Origin: SLRI01 sp964576715
GTDB taxonomy: Bacteria; Pseudomonadota; Alphaproteobacteria; Geminicoccales; Geminicoccaceae
Direction: 5' to 3'
Assembly (NCBI GenBank): GCA_964576715.1
Contig: CAZNWE010000025.1
Span: 1-48,694 of the forward strand
DNA length: 48,694 nt
The first letter of the stretch is position 1; every line of letters begins with the position of its first letter. Positions 15,439 through 24,574 of the stretch are shown here, one piece after another. The notes under the pieces are model-generated. The model ran no database searches, had not been told where the DNA came from, and worked only from the letters and a program-made list of their open reading frames with translations. The position numbers and the translations under genes were made by a program.

Positions 15439-16761
15439 TCAGATCGAGGCCGGGGTCGCCGGCCGGCCGATCCCGGTATAGGCGAAACCGGCGCCGGCGA
15501 CCTGCTCGGGGTCGAAGATGTTGCGCAGATCGATCAACAGGGGCGTGCGCATCGCGTTGCGCAGCCGGCCGAGATCGAGGCCACGAAAAACGTTCCACTC
15601 GGTGAGCACGACCAGGGCGTCAGCCCCGGTGCCAGGATCGTAGGGGCTCTCGCACCACTCGATCTCGGGCAACAGCTTCGCCGCCTCGCGCATGCCCTCG
15701 GGATCGAAGGCGCGGACCTTCGCACCTTCCGCCCGGAGCGCCGGCAGGATGACGAGGCTCGGGCTGTCGCGCATGTCGTCGGTGTTCGGCTTGAACGTCA
15801 CCCCGAGCACACCCACCGTCTTGCCGGCGATCTGGCCGCCCATGGCGTCGACGATCTTCTTGACCATGCGCCGCTTGCGATGCTCGTTGACGCTGACCAC
15901 TGCCTCGACGATCCGCAGGTGGCTGTCGTGCTGCTCGCCGGTGCGCAGCAGGGCCAGCGTGTCCTTGGGAAAGCACGAGCCGCCATAGCCCGGCCCGGCA
16001 TGCAGGAACTTGCGGCCGATCCGGCCGTCGAGGCCCATGCCCTTCGCCACCTGCTGCACGTCCGCCCCGACCTTCTCGCAGAGATCGGCCATCTCGTTGA
16101 TGAAGGTGATCTTGGTCGCGAGAAAGCTGTTGGTGGCGTATTTCACCAGTTCGGCGGTCTCGAGCGAGGTGAACATGATCGGCGTCTCGATCAGGTTCAA
16201 CGGCCGATACGCCTGGCTCAGGAGCTCCTTCGCCCGCTCGCTCTCGACCCCGCAGACCACCCTGTCGGGCCGCAGAAAGTCCTCGATCGCCGAGCCCTCG
16301 CGCAGGAACTCGGGGTTCGAGGCGACGTCGATCTCGAGATCGGGACGCTTGCTCTTGAACAACCGCTGCAGCCGCCGGCCGGTGCCGACCGGCACCGTCG
16401 ATTTGGTGACCACCAGGGTCGGCTCGACCAAGGCCTCGGCGATCTCCTCGGCGGCGGCGAAGACATAAGTGAGGTCGGCATGGCCGTCGCCCCGCCGGGT
16501 CGGCGTGCCGACCGCGATGAACACGGCGTCGCTGGCCTCGACCGCGGTCTTGAGGTCGGTGGTGAAGGTCAGCCGGCCGGCCTCCTTGTGGCGGCCGACG
16601 AGTGCTTCGAGGCCGGGCTCGAAGATCGGAATCTCGCCCCGCTCGAGCCGGTCGATCTTGCCCTGGTCCTTGTCGACGCAGACGACGTCGAGGCCGAATT
16701 CGGCAAAGCACGCACCGGAAACGAGACCGACATAGCCGGTGCCGATCATGGCGATACGCAT
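15439..16761 (-). CDS. ugd: UDP-glucose 6-dehydrogenase
   Basis: A 440-residue NAD-dependent enzyme oxidising UDP-glucose to UDP-glucuronate, a precursor of capsule, exopolysaccharide or lipid A sugars. The Rossmann motif is MIGTGYVGLVSG at the N-terminus. The catalytic cysteine is Cys263 in GPGYGGSCFPKD, and VTFKPNTDDMRDSPS marks the C-terminal nucleotide-sugar domain. It follows galU, which makes its substrate, by 44 bp on the same strand. Confidence 0.97.
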   Translation of the reverse strand: MRIAMIGTGYVGLVSGACFAEFGLDVVCVDKDQGKIDRLERGEIPIFEPGLEALVGRHKEAGRLTFTTDLKTAVEASDAVFIAVGTPTRRGDGHADLTYVFAAAEEIAEALVEPTLVVTKSTVPVGTGRRLQRLFKSKRPDLEIDVASNPEFLREGSAIEDFLRPDRVVCGVESERAKELLSQAYRPLNLIETPIMFTSLETAELVKYATNSFLATKITFINEMADLCEKVGADVQQVAKGMGLDGRIGRKFLHAGPGYGGSCFPKDTLALLRTGEQHDSHLRIVEAVVSVNEHRKRRMVKKIVDAMGGQIAGKTVGVLGVTFKPNTDDMRDSPSLVILPALRAEGAKVRAFDPEGMREAAKLLPEIEWCESPYDPGTGADALVVLTEWNVFRGLDLGRLRNAMRTPLLIDLRNIFDPEQVAGAGFAYTGIGRPATPASI

Positions 16762-16805
16762 TCATTCCCTCCGTGGAGTGCCGGCCGCGGCCGAGGTGGT
16801 TGGGG

Positions 16806-17675
16806 TCAGGCGAGCCGGCGCTCGAGCGCCGCCTTGAAGTCGGTGCCGAGGTCGGCGCGGGCGAGCGCCGTCGCGACGATCGCCTCGAGATAGCCGAGCT
16901 TGTCGCCGCAATCGTGGCGCTCGCCTTCGAAGCGAAAGCCGTGGAAGGGCTGGCTGCCGATCAACTTCTGCATCGCATCGGTGAGCTGGATCTCGCCGCC
17001 GGCACCCACCTCGTGGCGGCCGAGATGGGCGAAGATGCTGGAATCGAGCAGGTAGCGGCCGATCACCGCGTAGCGCGAGGGTGCGACTTCGGGGTCCGGC
17101 TTCTCGACCAGGCTCTTGACCTCGACCAGCCGGCCGCGCTCGACGCCGGGCTCGACGATGCCGTAGCGGGCGGTCTGCTCCTTGGGCACTTCCATGACCG
17201 CGACCAGATTGCCGCCGGTTTCGGCCTGCGCCTCGATCATCTGCAGGAGGCAGGGCTTTCCGCTATGGATCAGGTCGTCGACCAGCACCACGGCGAACAC
17301 CTCGTCCTGGATCAGCTGGCGGGCGCACCAGACGGCGTGGCCCAGGCCCTTGGCCTCCTGCTGGCGGGTGTAGACGACACGGCCTGCCGCCGGCACGTCG
17401 TTCTCGAGGGCCTTCAGCTGGTCGTCCTTGCCCTTGGCGATCAGGGCCTCGAACAGCTCGACCGCGCGGTCGAAATGATCCTCGATGATCGTCTTGCCGC
17501 GGCCGGTGACGAAGATGAACTCCTCGCAGCCCGCCGCCGCCGCCTCCTCGAGCGCATACTGGATGATCGGCTTGTCGACCACCGGCAGCATCTCCTTGGG
17601 CAGCACCTTGGTCGCCGGCAGCATCCGCGTGCCGAGCCCGGCCACCGGGAACACGACCCTTCTCACAGCCTTCAT
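16806..17675 (-). CDS. galU: UTP-glucose-1-phosphate uridylyltransferase
   Basis: A 289-residue enzyme making UDP-glucose from UTP and glucose 1-phosphate. The nucleotidyltransferase signature is VVFPVAGLGTRMLPATKVLPKEMLP, with DKPIIQYALEEA, VVLVDDLI and VEKPDPEVAPS further on. I start at ATG 17675, which follows a G-rich Shine-Dalgarno-like tract (GGGGGGTTGGC); upstream frame extensions are not conserved in type. It heads the galU-ugd-mutase operon. Confidence 0.96.
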   Translation of the reverse strand: MKAVRRVVFPVAGLGTRMLPATKVLPKEMLPVVDKPIIQYALEEAAAAGCEEFIFVTGRGKTIIEDHFDRAVELFEALIAKGKDDQLKALENDVPAAGRVVYTRQQEAKGLGHAVWCARQLIQDEVFAVVLVDDLIHSGKPCLLQMIEAQAETGGNLVAVMEVPKEQTARYGIVEPGVERGRLVEVKSLVEKPDPEVAPSRYAVIGRYLLDSSIFAHLGRHEVGAGGEIQLTDAMQKLIGSQPFHGFRFEGERHDCGDKLGYLEAIVATALARADLGTDFKAALERRLA

Positions 17676-17899
17676 GCCAACCCCCCGCGGCTCGACCCCT
17701 CGCCGTGGAGCCCGGCACCGCGCGTCCCATTCAACAGTTCGCACCCGTCATGTGTCGCGGTTCTAGCCATGACGCATGCTGCACCGCAAGAGCGCCGTTG
17801 CCAAGCATCCACCGCGACGATAGGCGATAAACCTTAACGAGGACTAAATCGGGGTTGGTCTAGCCGTGTGCACGAATAGTGCGGGCCAGAGCAGGCCGT

Positions 17900-18637
17900 T
17901 CAGCGCCGCTTGGCGCCGACCTTGCCGAGCAGCAGGTCCTTCGCCCGGTTGATCTGCACGGCCAGAAATGTGCTGCCCCCGCTGTCCGGGTGCAGCTTGG
18001 CCATCAGCCGGCGATGCGCCTGCCTGATCTCCTCCGGTGCCGCACCGGGCTCGAGCCCGAGGATCTGCAGGGCCTCGGCCTCGTCCATGCCGTCGCCGTC
18101 GGTGGCCCCGCCTTGCCGCCCGCCGCCCGCCCCGCCGCGAGCCCCGATTTCGCGCCAATCGGGAAAACGGCGGTCGAGATAGGCTTCGAGCAGGCTGGCA
18201 CTCTGGCTGTCGACCCGCACGACCTCGGCGAGCAGGTCGAGCAGGTCGGCGCGCTCGAGGCTGCCGAGATCGCGCCCGGCGAAACGCCCGGTCTTGACCG
18301 CCCCGCTGACGTCGCCGCTCACCCGGTCGAGCCGCATGCGCAACAGCTCCGTCTCGACCTCGACCGGATCGCTCGCCGGGCCGTCGCCGCCATCGAGCGG
18401 ATCGGCCCCGCGCTGGCCACGACGCACGGCGCGAATCGCCATGACCGTGGCGATGATGGTGATCAAGGCGAGACCGAAGCGGCCGGTGAACAAGAGGCCG
18501 GTGCTGGCGAGGCCGGAGAACACGGCGACGAAGGTGCGGGCACCCTGGGCGATGTCGTGGGTCCGCGCCCTGGCATACCAGCGGGCGAACACGAGCAGGA
18601 TGCCCAGCGAGAACAGTCCGAGCAGGAAATAGGTCAT
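17900..18637 (-). CDS. Membrane-anchored J-domain protein
   Basis: A 245-residue protein with two N-terminal membrane segments (about 2-20 and 38-68) and a C-terminal J-domain (about 186-238) with the HPD motif at 216-218 (AKLHPDSGG). The arrangement resembles bacterial DjlA/TIM14-like co-chaperones that recruit DnaK to the membrane; the client is unknown. Its ATG overlaps the VWA-like gene's stop (TGATG), so the two are translated together. A Gly-rich linker precedes the J-domain. Confidence 0.82.
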   Translation of the reverse strand: MTYFLLGLFSLGILLVFARWYARARTHDIAQGARTFVAVFSGLASTGLLFTGRFGLALITIIATVMAIRAVRRGQRGADPLDGGDGPASDPVEVETELLRMRLDRVSGDVSGAVKTGRFAGRDLGSLERADLLDLLAEVVRVDSQSASLLEAYLDRRFPDWREIGARGGAGGGRQGGATDGDGMDEAEALQILGLEPGAAPEEIRQAHRRLMAKLHPDSGGSTFLAVQINRAKDLLLGKVGAKRR

Positions 18638-19344
18638 CAGCCCCGGCGCGTCTGCTGCTCGAGCAGGCGAACGGCACCACCCTCCCGCTTGGCGTAATCG
18701 GCGAGCGCCTTCTGCCCGCCCGAGGCATACGCCGCAACAGCGCGTAGCAGCGCCCTGAGTTCGGCCGGCGAGCTGGCGTCGAAGCGGCAGGCGGCACCGC
18801 CGGTGAGCCGTGCGATCTCCCGAAACGCAAATGCCGCCGTCGGATCGTTGCCCTCGTGGAAGACGAACGCCTTCACGCCCAACAACCCGAGCTGGCCCGC
18901 GAGATCGCCGAGCCTGTCCACCGATTCCTCACAAGCGTCGCCGATGAACACCACGGCATGCACCCGGCGTTTGCCGGCCTCGTTGAGCGCATGGCGCAGC
19001 ACGCGGTGGACCTGGGTGCGCCCGGCGCGGCAGTCGACCTTGACCATCAGGTTGACGAGATCGCGGGCCTGGCCGACCCAGCGGCTGGCCTTGCACTCCT
19101 CGAAGCCGCGATAGAACACGAGTTGAACGTCCAGGCCACCGAGCCGGTCGGCCTCGAGGAACATCTCGCCCTGCACCGAGCAAGCACGATCCCAGGTCGG
19201 CTTGCGGCTCGCCGTCGCATCGAGCGCGAAAATCAGCCGGCCGCGCCCGCCCTGCGCACCCGGTGAGGGTGCGCTGCGCAGCGCCTCGACGAAGGCCTGA
19301 ACACTATCGTCGCCGCGTTCGGTAAGGTCTTTCTTGTCCGCCAT
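18637..19344 (-). CDS. VWA-domain-like protein
   Basis: A 235-residue soluble protein resembling a von Willebrand factor A domain. RLIFALDATASRKPTWDRA (about residues 35-53) corresponds to the metal-binding DxSxS strand, here DATAS. VHAVVFIGDACEE and GVKAFVFHEGNDP fit later VWA strands. The start MADKKDLTERG at 19344 is chosen because the longer upstream frame runs through the end of the SDR gene. It overlaps the membrane J-domain gene by one base, which suggests a shared process. The biochemical role is unknown. Confidence 0.75.
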   Translation of the reverse strand: MADKKDLTERGDDSVQAFVEALRSAPSPGAQGGRGRLIFALDATASRKPTWDRACSVQGEMFLEADRLGGLDVQLVFYRGFEECKASRWVGQARDLVNLMVKVDCRAGRTQVHRVLRHALNEAGKRRVHAVVFIGDACEESVDRLGDLAGQLGLLGVKAFVFHEGNDPTAAFAFREIARLTGGAACRFDASSPAELRALLRAVAAYASGGQKALADYAKREGGAVRLLEQQTRRG

Positions 19345-19426
19345 TCGCTTAATGTTGGCCGGGCCGGCGGCGCTGTCCAGACCGGCCGGACCGGATGCGC
19401 CGCCTGTGGCCAAAGGCCGCTCGCCT

Positions 19427-20179
19427 TTAATATGTGGCCCGGCCGCCGGACAAGTCGAAGACCGCGCCGGTGGTGAACGAGTTCTCGGCCGAAACCAGCC
19501 AAGCCACCATCGCTGCCGCCTCCTCGACCAGCAAGAAGCGGCCACGCGGGATTTTCTGCAGCATGTAGTCGATGTGCTCCTGGCTGATCTGGTCGAAGAT
19601 CCGGGTCTTGGCGGCCGCCGGCGTGATGCAGTTGACCGCAATGTCGTAGCCGGCCAGCTCCTTGCCCAGGGACTTGGTGAGGGCGATCACCCCGGCCTTG
19701 GCGGCGCTGTAGGGACTGGCATTGGGGTTGCCCTCCTTGCCGGCGATCGATGCCGTCGAGACGATCCGGCCGTAGTTCTGGGCGATCATGCCCGGCACCA
19801 CGGCCTTCAGACAGTAGAAGACGCCGGTGAGATCGATGTCGATCACCGCCTGCCACTGGTCGTTCGGGTACTCCCAGAGCTTGGCCGAAGGTCCAGCGAT
19901 GCCGGCATTGCAGACCAGGATGTCGATGCCGCCCAGGGCGTCCTTGGTGCTGGCCACGGCCTGTTCGACCGAGGCATGATCGGTGACGTCGACCCTGACG
20001 GCCGCGACCTCGCCCTGGCTCTGCAGCTCGGCCGCCGTGGCTTCCGTGAGTGCGGTGTCGCGGTCCCAGAGCGCCACGCTGGCCTCGGAGGCCAGCAGCC
20101 GCTCGGCGATCGCCCGGCCGATGCCCTGCGCCCCGCCGGTCACCACCGCCCGCTTGCCGGCAAGATCGATCCTGTTCAT
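19427..20179 (-). CDS. SDR-family oxidoreductase (FabG-like)
   Basis: A 250-residue short-chain dehydrogenase. The NAD(P)-binding TGGAQGIGRAIAERL near the N-terminus, CNAGIAG, the catalytic serine in IVSTASIAGKEG and the Tyr/Lys pair in SPYSAAKAGV are all present. The C-terminus FTTGAVFDLSGGRATY resembles SDRs often annotated as 3-oxoacyl-ACP reductase or sugar/alcohol dehydrogenase. The substrate cannot be told. ATG 20179 has AGGGGGAG upstream. It may be cotranscribed with the VWA-like gene 82 bp downstream. Confidence 0.9.
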   Translation of the reverse strand: MNRIDLAGKRAVVTGGAQGIGRAIAERLLASEASVALWDRDTALTEATAAELQSQGEVAAVRVDVTDHASVEQAVASTKDALGGIDILVCNAGIAGPSAKLWEYPNDQWQAVIDIDLTGVFYCLKAVVPGMIAQNYGRIVSTASIAGKEGNPNASPYSAAKAGVIALTKSLGKELAGYDIAVNCITPAAAKTRIFDQISQEHIDYMLQKIPRGRFLLVEEAAAMVAWLVSAENSFTTGAVFDLSGGRATY

Positions 20180-20278
20180 GTCGTGATGGCTCCCCCTGAT
20201 GAGATCGTGTCTGTCGATAGACGGTTTGCCGCAGCTCGGGTAGTACCCGACGCCCAACCTGCGCTCGAGGATACTGCC

Positions 20279-20683
20279 ATGCTAGCTGCCTTGCCGCTGC
20301 TGCTGATCGTCGTCGGCCTCTACCACGTCGTCGTCCTCGCCGGGGTCGGCAGCCTTGGCACCACGGTCTTCAGCACGGCGCTGATGTCGGGGGCCAGCTT
20401 CGCCTTCAGCATGGGCGATCTGTTGATGGCGATGGGGCTGGCACTCCTCTACATCGAGATCTTCAAGGCAACGCGGAGCAGCAGCCTTTCGATCGTCGAC
20501 CATCTGCTGTCGATGCTCCTGTTCATCGCCTGCCTGGTCGAATTCATCGTGCTGCCGGGCTTCGGCACCACCGTCTTCTTCATGCTGACGCTGATGTGCT
20601 TCATCGACGTCATCGCCGGCTTCACGGTGACCATCTCGACCGCGCGGCGCGACATCGGCCTCGAGGCGGGGCTGCGGCGCTAG
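20279..20683 (+). CDS. Small integral membrane protein of unknown function
   Basis: A 134-residue, strongly hydrophobic protein with about four membrane segments (roughly 3-22, 42-62, 72-92, 96-118). The C-terminus is basic (TARRDIGLEAGLRR), so it is probably cytoplasmic. GAGGA lies 8 nt before the ATG. It is divergent from the SDR gene across 99 bp. I do not recognise the family and no function is claimed. Confidence 0.75.
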   Translation: MLAALPLLLIVVGLYHVVVLAGVGSLGTTVFSTALMSGASFAFSMGDLLMAMGLALLYIEIFKATRSSSLSIVDHLLSMLLFIACLVEFIVLPGFGTTVFFMLTLMCFIDVIAGFTVTISTARRDIGLEAGLRR

Positions 20684-20926
20684 CGCATTTGCAGGGTGAC
20701 CGGCGACGAGGAAGGCCCAGGTCCGGGCGTTGGGCGATCGGCGCGCAGCGTAGTCGACCTGCGGGAGCACCGATCGTCCGCGGCCTGACGAACCATACGG
20801 TCAGCATGAAAGTGCGCTAGGCGAATTGCCGGGCCGATAACGGGACGCCGACGACCGGCGCATCGGGCATCCAGGGCTCGCGGATGGCCCGGCGATGCGG
20901 ATCGGGCCCGAGGACGGAGCGAGCCG

Positions 20927-21853
20927 ATGGCGGTGGGCGGATCGATGTCGCGGTTGGAGTGGAGCCTCTTGGCCCTGCTCTCGATGGTCTGGGGGACGAC
21001 CTTCTTCCTCGCCGAGATCGCGCTCGTCGAGCTGAGCCCGGCCTGGCTCGTGCTGCTCCGTGTCGGCCTCGCCGCCCTGGCGCTCCAGCTCGTCATGAGG
21101 CTGGCCGGCCAGGCCGTGCCGATGACCCCGCGGCTGTTCGCGGCGTTTGCGGTGATGGGCCTGCTCAACAACGTGCTGCCGTTCTCGCTGATCTTCTGGA
21201 GCCAGACCGCGATCGACAGCAGCTTGGCGGCCATCCTGAACGCGACGACGCCGTTCTGGGTGGTCCTGCTGGCGCATTTTCTCACCGCCGACGAGCGGGC
21301 GACGCCGCAGAAGGTCGCCGGCATCGCCATCGGCTGGGGCGGGGTGGTGGTGATGGTCGGACCGGGCCTGCTGGGCGGCCTCGGCGCCGATCTCCTGCCG
21401 CAGCTCGCCGTGCTGGCGGCCACCTTGTGCTATGCCCTGAGCGGCCTCTGGGCACGCCGGTTTCGCGGCCTGCCGCCCTTGGCCGGGGCCGCCTGGCAGC
21501 TCACCGCCAGCACGCTGCTCATCGCCCCGCTGATCCTGGCGACGCAGCCCCAGCCAGCTTTCACCGAGTTGCTGCCGGCGACCTGGGCGGCCATCCTGGC
21601 ACTTAGTCTGGTTGGCACGGCCTTCGCCTATGTGCTCTTCTTTCGCATCCTGGCGACGGCCGGGGCCACCAACCTGTTGCTCGTCACCCTGCTCATTCCG
21701 GTCACCGCCGTGGCCTTGGGCGGGCTTTTCCTCGGCGAGCGGCTGGCCGCGGGTGAGGTCATGGGCATGGCCATGATCCTCGCCGGCCTCGCGGTGATCG
21801 ACGGGCGCATCCTTCGCCCGATCCGGCAAACCTTCGGCAAGGGAGCAGGCTGA
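20927..21853 (+). CDS. EamA-family (DMT superfamily) transporter
   Basis: A 308-residue inner-membrane permease with ten predicted helices in two EamA repeats. The first starts LLALLSMVWGTTFFLAEIAL and the second LAVLAATLCYALSGLWARR. Typical family segments are NATTPFWVVLLAHFL and IPVTAVALGGLFLGERL, which ends each repeat. Substrates in this superfamily are amino acids, purines or other metabolites; none can be assigned here. ATG at 20945 is an alternative start. Its stop overlaps the ada start (TGATG). Confidence 0.9.
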   Translation: MAVGGSMSRLEWSLLALLSMVWGTTFFLAEIALVELSPAWLVLLRVGLAALALQLVMRLAGQAVPMTPRLFAAFAVMGLLNNVLPFSLIFWSQTAIDSSLAAILNATTPFWVVLLAHFLTADERATPQKVAGIAIGWGGVVVMVGPGLLGGLGADLLPQLAVLAATLCYALSGLWARRFRGLPPLAGAAWQLTASTLLIAPLILATQPQPAFTELLPATWAAILALSLVGTAFAYVLFFRILATAGATNLLLVTLLIPVTAVALGGLFLGERLAAGEVMGMAMILAGLAVIDGRILRPIRQTFGKGAG

Positions 21854-22899
21854 TGCAGGTCTCGACCATCGACGACAGCGACTGGCAGGCCGTGCTGCGG
21901 CAGCGTCCGGCCGAACGGCCGTTCGTCTATGCCGTCACCACCACCGGCGTCTATTGCCGCCCCGGCTGTCCGTCCAGGACACCGCGCCGCGAGAACGTGC
22001 GGGTCTTCGCCGATGCGACGGCAGCCGAGCGCGCCGGGTTCCGTGCCTGCCGGCGCTGCGGGCCGACGGCCACCGCGCGCGAAGCGGCGCTCATCGAGCG
22101 GGCCGGAGCGCTCGTGGACGACGCCGAGACGGCCCCCACCACCGCAGCACTGGCCGCCGACCTCGGCACCACCCCCAAGGCGCTGCAGCGCCTCTTCCGG
22201 GCGCGGCTCGGGCTCACGCCCAAGGCCTTCGTCCAGGCGCGGCGGCGCGAGCGGCTGCAAGCGGCGCTGGGGCAGGAGCCGCGGGTGGCCGATGCGCTCT
22301 ACGAGGCGGGCTACAGCACCTCGAGCCGGTTCTACAGCGAGGCCCGGGCGGTGCTCGGCATGACACCCGGGCGCTGGCGGGCGAAGGGCGCCGGGCTGAC
22401 CCTGCGCTGGGCGACGGTCGCCTGCCCACTCGGCCGGGTGCTGGTCGCGGCGACCGACAAGGGCGTGGCGATGATCGCCCTCGGCGACGAAGACGCCGTG
22501 CTCGAGGCCGATCTGCGGGAGCGCTTCGCTGCGGCCGAGCGGCACCGCGACGACCGGGCGCTGCAACCCCTGCTCGCCCAAGTGGTGGCCGCGATCGACG
22601 AGCCCGCAGCTGCAGCTGCCATCCCTCTCGACCTCCGCGGCACCGCTTTTCAGCATCGGGTCTGGGCGGCGCTAAGGGCGATCCCGCTCGGCGACACCCG
22701 CAGCTATGCCGAAATCGCGGCCGCCCTCGGCGCCCCCGAGGCGGCCCGGGCCGTGGCGAATGCCTGTGCCGGCAACCCGACGGCGCTCGCCGTGCCCTGC
22801 CATCGGGTGCTGCCGAAGACGGGTGACCTCGGCGGCTATCGCTGGGGACGCGAGCGCAAGCGCTGGCTGCTGCAGAAGGAGCGCATGGCGACCGATTGA
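21853..22899 (+). CDS. ada: Bifunctional Ada: methylphosphotriester/O6-methylguanine repair and regulator
   Basis: A 348-residue Ada protein. The N-terminal zinc domain has Cys35, Cys39, Cys66 and Cys69, of which Cys35 corresponds to the methyl-accepting residue. An AraC-type HTH follows (about 95-180, TPKALQRLFRARLGLTPKAF). The C-terminal methyltransferase contains the active PCHRV motif with Cys316. It repairs alkylated DNA and in its methylated state activates the adaptive response. It is coupled by one base to the EamA transporter gene, so the exporter may be part of an alkylation response, which is an inference. Confidence 0.96.
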   Translation: MQVSTIDDSDWQAVLRQRPAERPFVYAVTTTGVYCRPGCPSRTPRRENVRVFADATAAERAGFRACRRCGPTATAREAALIERAGALVDDAETAPTTAALAADLGTTPKALQRLFRARLGLTPKAFVQARRRERLQAALGQEPRVADALYEAGYSTSSRFYSEARAVLGMTPGRWRAKGAGLTLRWATVACPLGRVLVAATDKGVAMIALGDEDAVLEADLRERFAAAERHRDDRALQPLLAQVVAAIDEPAAAAAIPLDLRGTAFQHRVWAALRAIPLGDTRSYAEIAAALGAPEAARAVANACAGNPTALAVPCHRVLPKTGDLGGYRWGRERKRWLLQKERMATD

Positions 22900-22958
22900 G
22901 GTTGCCGTCCGCGCGTCGCTGAAACATCTTCGCAGCGTGGCGAGGAGCGGGAGGAAGC

Positions 22959-24338
22959 ATGGCGGAGGATCGGCGCGGGCTCGCCTATTCGAGCGACAGC
23001 GAGGAGGCGGTGGCGCTGTTCGACGAGGCGGTCGACCACTACCTCGAGTATCGGCTGGATACCGGCGAGCTGCTTGGCCAAGCGCTCGAGGCCGATCCCG
23101 GCTTGGTCATGCCGCACCTCCTCAAGGCCTCGATGCTGCGCCTCTTGGGCTCGAACAGCGTGGCGCCGCAGATCGAGGCTGAGCTTAGCGCCATCGACGC
23201 CCTGAATACGCCCCTGAACCCGCGCGAGACGCTGCATGTCGAGGCGTTGAAGCACTGGGTCGCGGGTGATCTCGCCACCGCCCGGCGGGCCTGGGACGCC
23301 ATCGTGCAGGAATGGCCGTTCGACCTCGTGGCCCTCAGGCACATGCACTTTCAGAGCTTCTGGCTCGGCGAGCAGCAGGCGATGCGCAACACGGTCGCGA
23401 GTGCCTTGCCGGCCTGGACCGACGACATGCCGGGCTACGGCTTCGTGCTCGGCATGCTGGCCTTCGGCTTCGAGGAGATGGGCGACTATGCGCGGGCCGA
23501 GGCTACCGGCCGCGAGGCCGTCGAGCGCAACCCGGACGATCTCTGGGCGATCCACGCCGTGGCGCATGTCATGGAGATGCAGGGCCGGCTCGCCGACGGC
23601 ACCGCTTGGCTCGACTACCCGGACGATCGCTGGGCCGATCGCGGCCCGGTCAAGAACCACGTCTGGTGGCATGCCGCCCTTTTCGCCGTCGAGCGCGGCG
23701 ACTTCGACGCGGCACTTCACCTCTACGACAACCACGTCGTACCCGGCGAGCGCCGTGTCTCGACCGACATGATGAACGCCCCGTCGCTGCTCGCCCGCCT
23801 CGAGCTCGCCGGTGCGGATGTCGGCGAGCGTTGGGAGCAGCTCGCCGCGTGGTCGGAGGGCTGGGTCGACGACCACGTCATCGCGTTCACCGACGCGCAC
23901 ACCATGATCCCGCTCGCCAGGACCGGGCGCGACGCGGCGGCCGCGGCCTTCGTGGCGTCCCTGGAGCGGTGCGCCAAAGCGCCGAACAATGATGCAGCAC
24001 GGCGGATCGAGCCCTTCATCCTGCCGCTCGCCAAGGGCATCAAGGCCCTCTATGCGGGCCGGCCCGCCGAGACGGTCGAGCTCCTGACCCCCATCCGCTA
24101 CGGCCTGCAACCCATCGGCGGCAGCCACGCGCAGCGCGACATTTTCAACCAGCTCCTGCTCGAAGCCGCGATCCAGGCCGGCAACTGGCCACTCGCCCGA
24201 TCCCTCGCCTCCGAGCGCATCGCCCTGCGCCCCGAAAACCACCTCAACTGGCTCAAATTCGGCCAGATGTTCGACGCCGCCGGCGACCCGGAAGCGGCCG
24301 AGCGGGTGCGCGAGATCGCCGAACAGTATCGGCCCTGA
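22959..24338 (+). CDS. TTC38-like tetratricopeptide-repeat protein
   Basis: A 459-residue soluble protein of helical repeats, resembling the TTC38 family. Characteristic pieces are DMPGYGFVLGMLAFGFEEMGDYARAEATG, NPDDLWAIHAVAHVMEMQGR, the WWHAALFAVERGDFDAALHLYD segment and IGGSHAQRDIFNQLLLEAA. There is no signal peptide. GGGAGGAAGC stands before the ATG. The molecular role of bacterial members is not established. It is 59 bp after ada on the same strand. Confidence 0.85.
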   Translation: MAEDRRGLAYSSDSEEAVALFDEAVDHYLEYRLDTGELLGQALEADPGLVMPHLLKASMLRLLGSNSVAPQIEAELSAIDALNTPLNPRETLHVEALKHWVAGDLATARRAWDAIVQEWPFDLVALRHMHFQSFWLGEQQAMRNTVASALPAWTDDMPGYGFVLGMLAFGFEEMGDYARAEATGREAVERNPDDLWAIHAVAHVMEMQGRLADGTAWLDYPDDRWADRGPVKNHVWWHAALFAVERGDFDAALHLYDNHVVPGERRVSTDMMNAPSLLARLELAGADVGERWEQLAAWSEGWVDDHVIAFTDAHTMIPLARTGRDAAAAAFVASLERCAKAPNNDAARRIEPFILPLAKGIKALYAGRPAETVELLTPIRYGLQPIGGSHAQRDIFNQLLLEAAIQAGNWPLARSLASERIALRPENHLNWLKFGQMFDAAGDPEAAERVREIAEQYRP

Positions 24339-24340
24339 GC

Positions 24341-24380
24341 GTTAACCGCCGTTGAAGGTACCGGGTACCGTTAGCGGCGA
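24341..24380. repeat. Dispersed 40-bp palindromic element, copy 2
   Basis: Begins 2 bp after the TPR gene stop with GTTAACC and contains the perfect 13-bp palindrome GGTACC-G-GGTACC (24357-24369). It is a gap-free, roughly 75 percent match to 176-215. It lies in the 236-bp spacer before the DUF4405 gene, which otherwise shows nothing identifiable. Confidence 0.5.
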
Positions 24381-24574
24381 CGGGACGCGGAGCCGGTGGC
24401 CGAAATGATTGGCTGCGTTGGCGTCTGCTGCGCACGGTAGCCGGCCCTGCCCCTGGCGCCGAGCAACGGTGGGGCGAGCCTCCTCGACCCTCACCCTTCT
24501 TCAGGCATGGCCGTCGCGGCTCTTTTCCGGGTATGCTGGAGCGCTTTTCGACGTCACTTGCGGAGAATGGTGCG

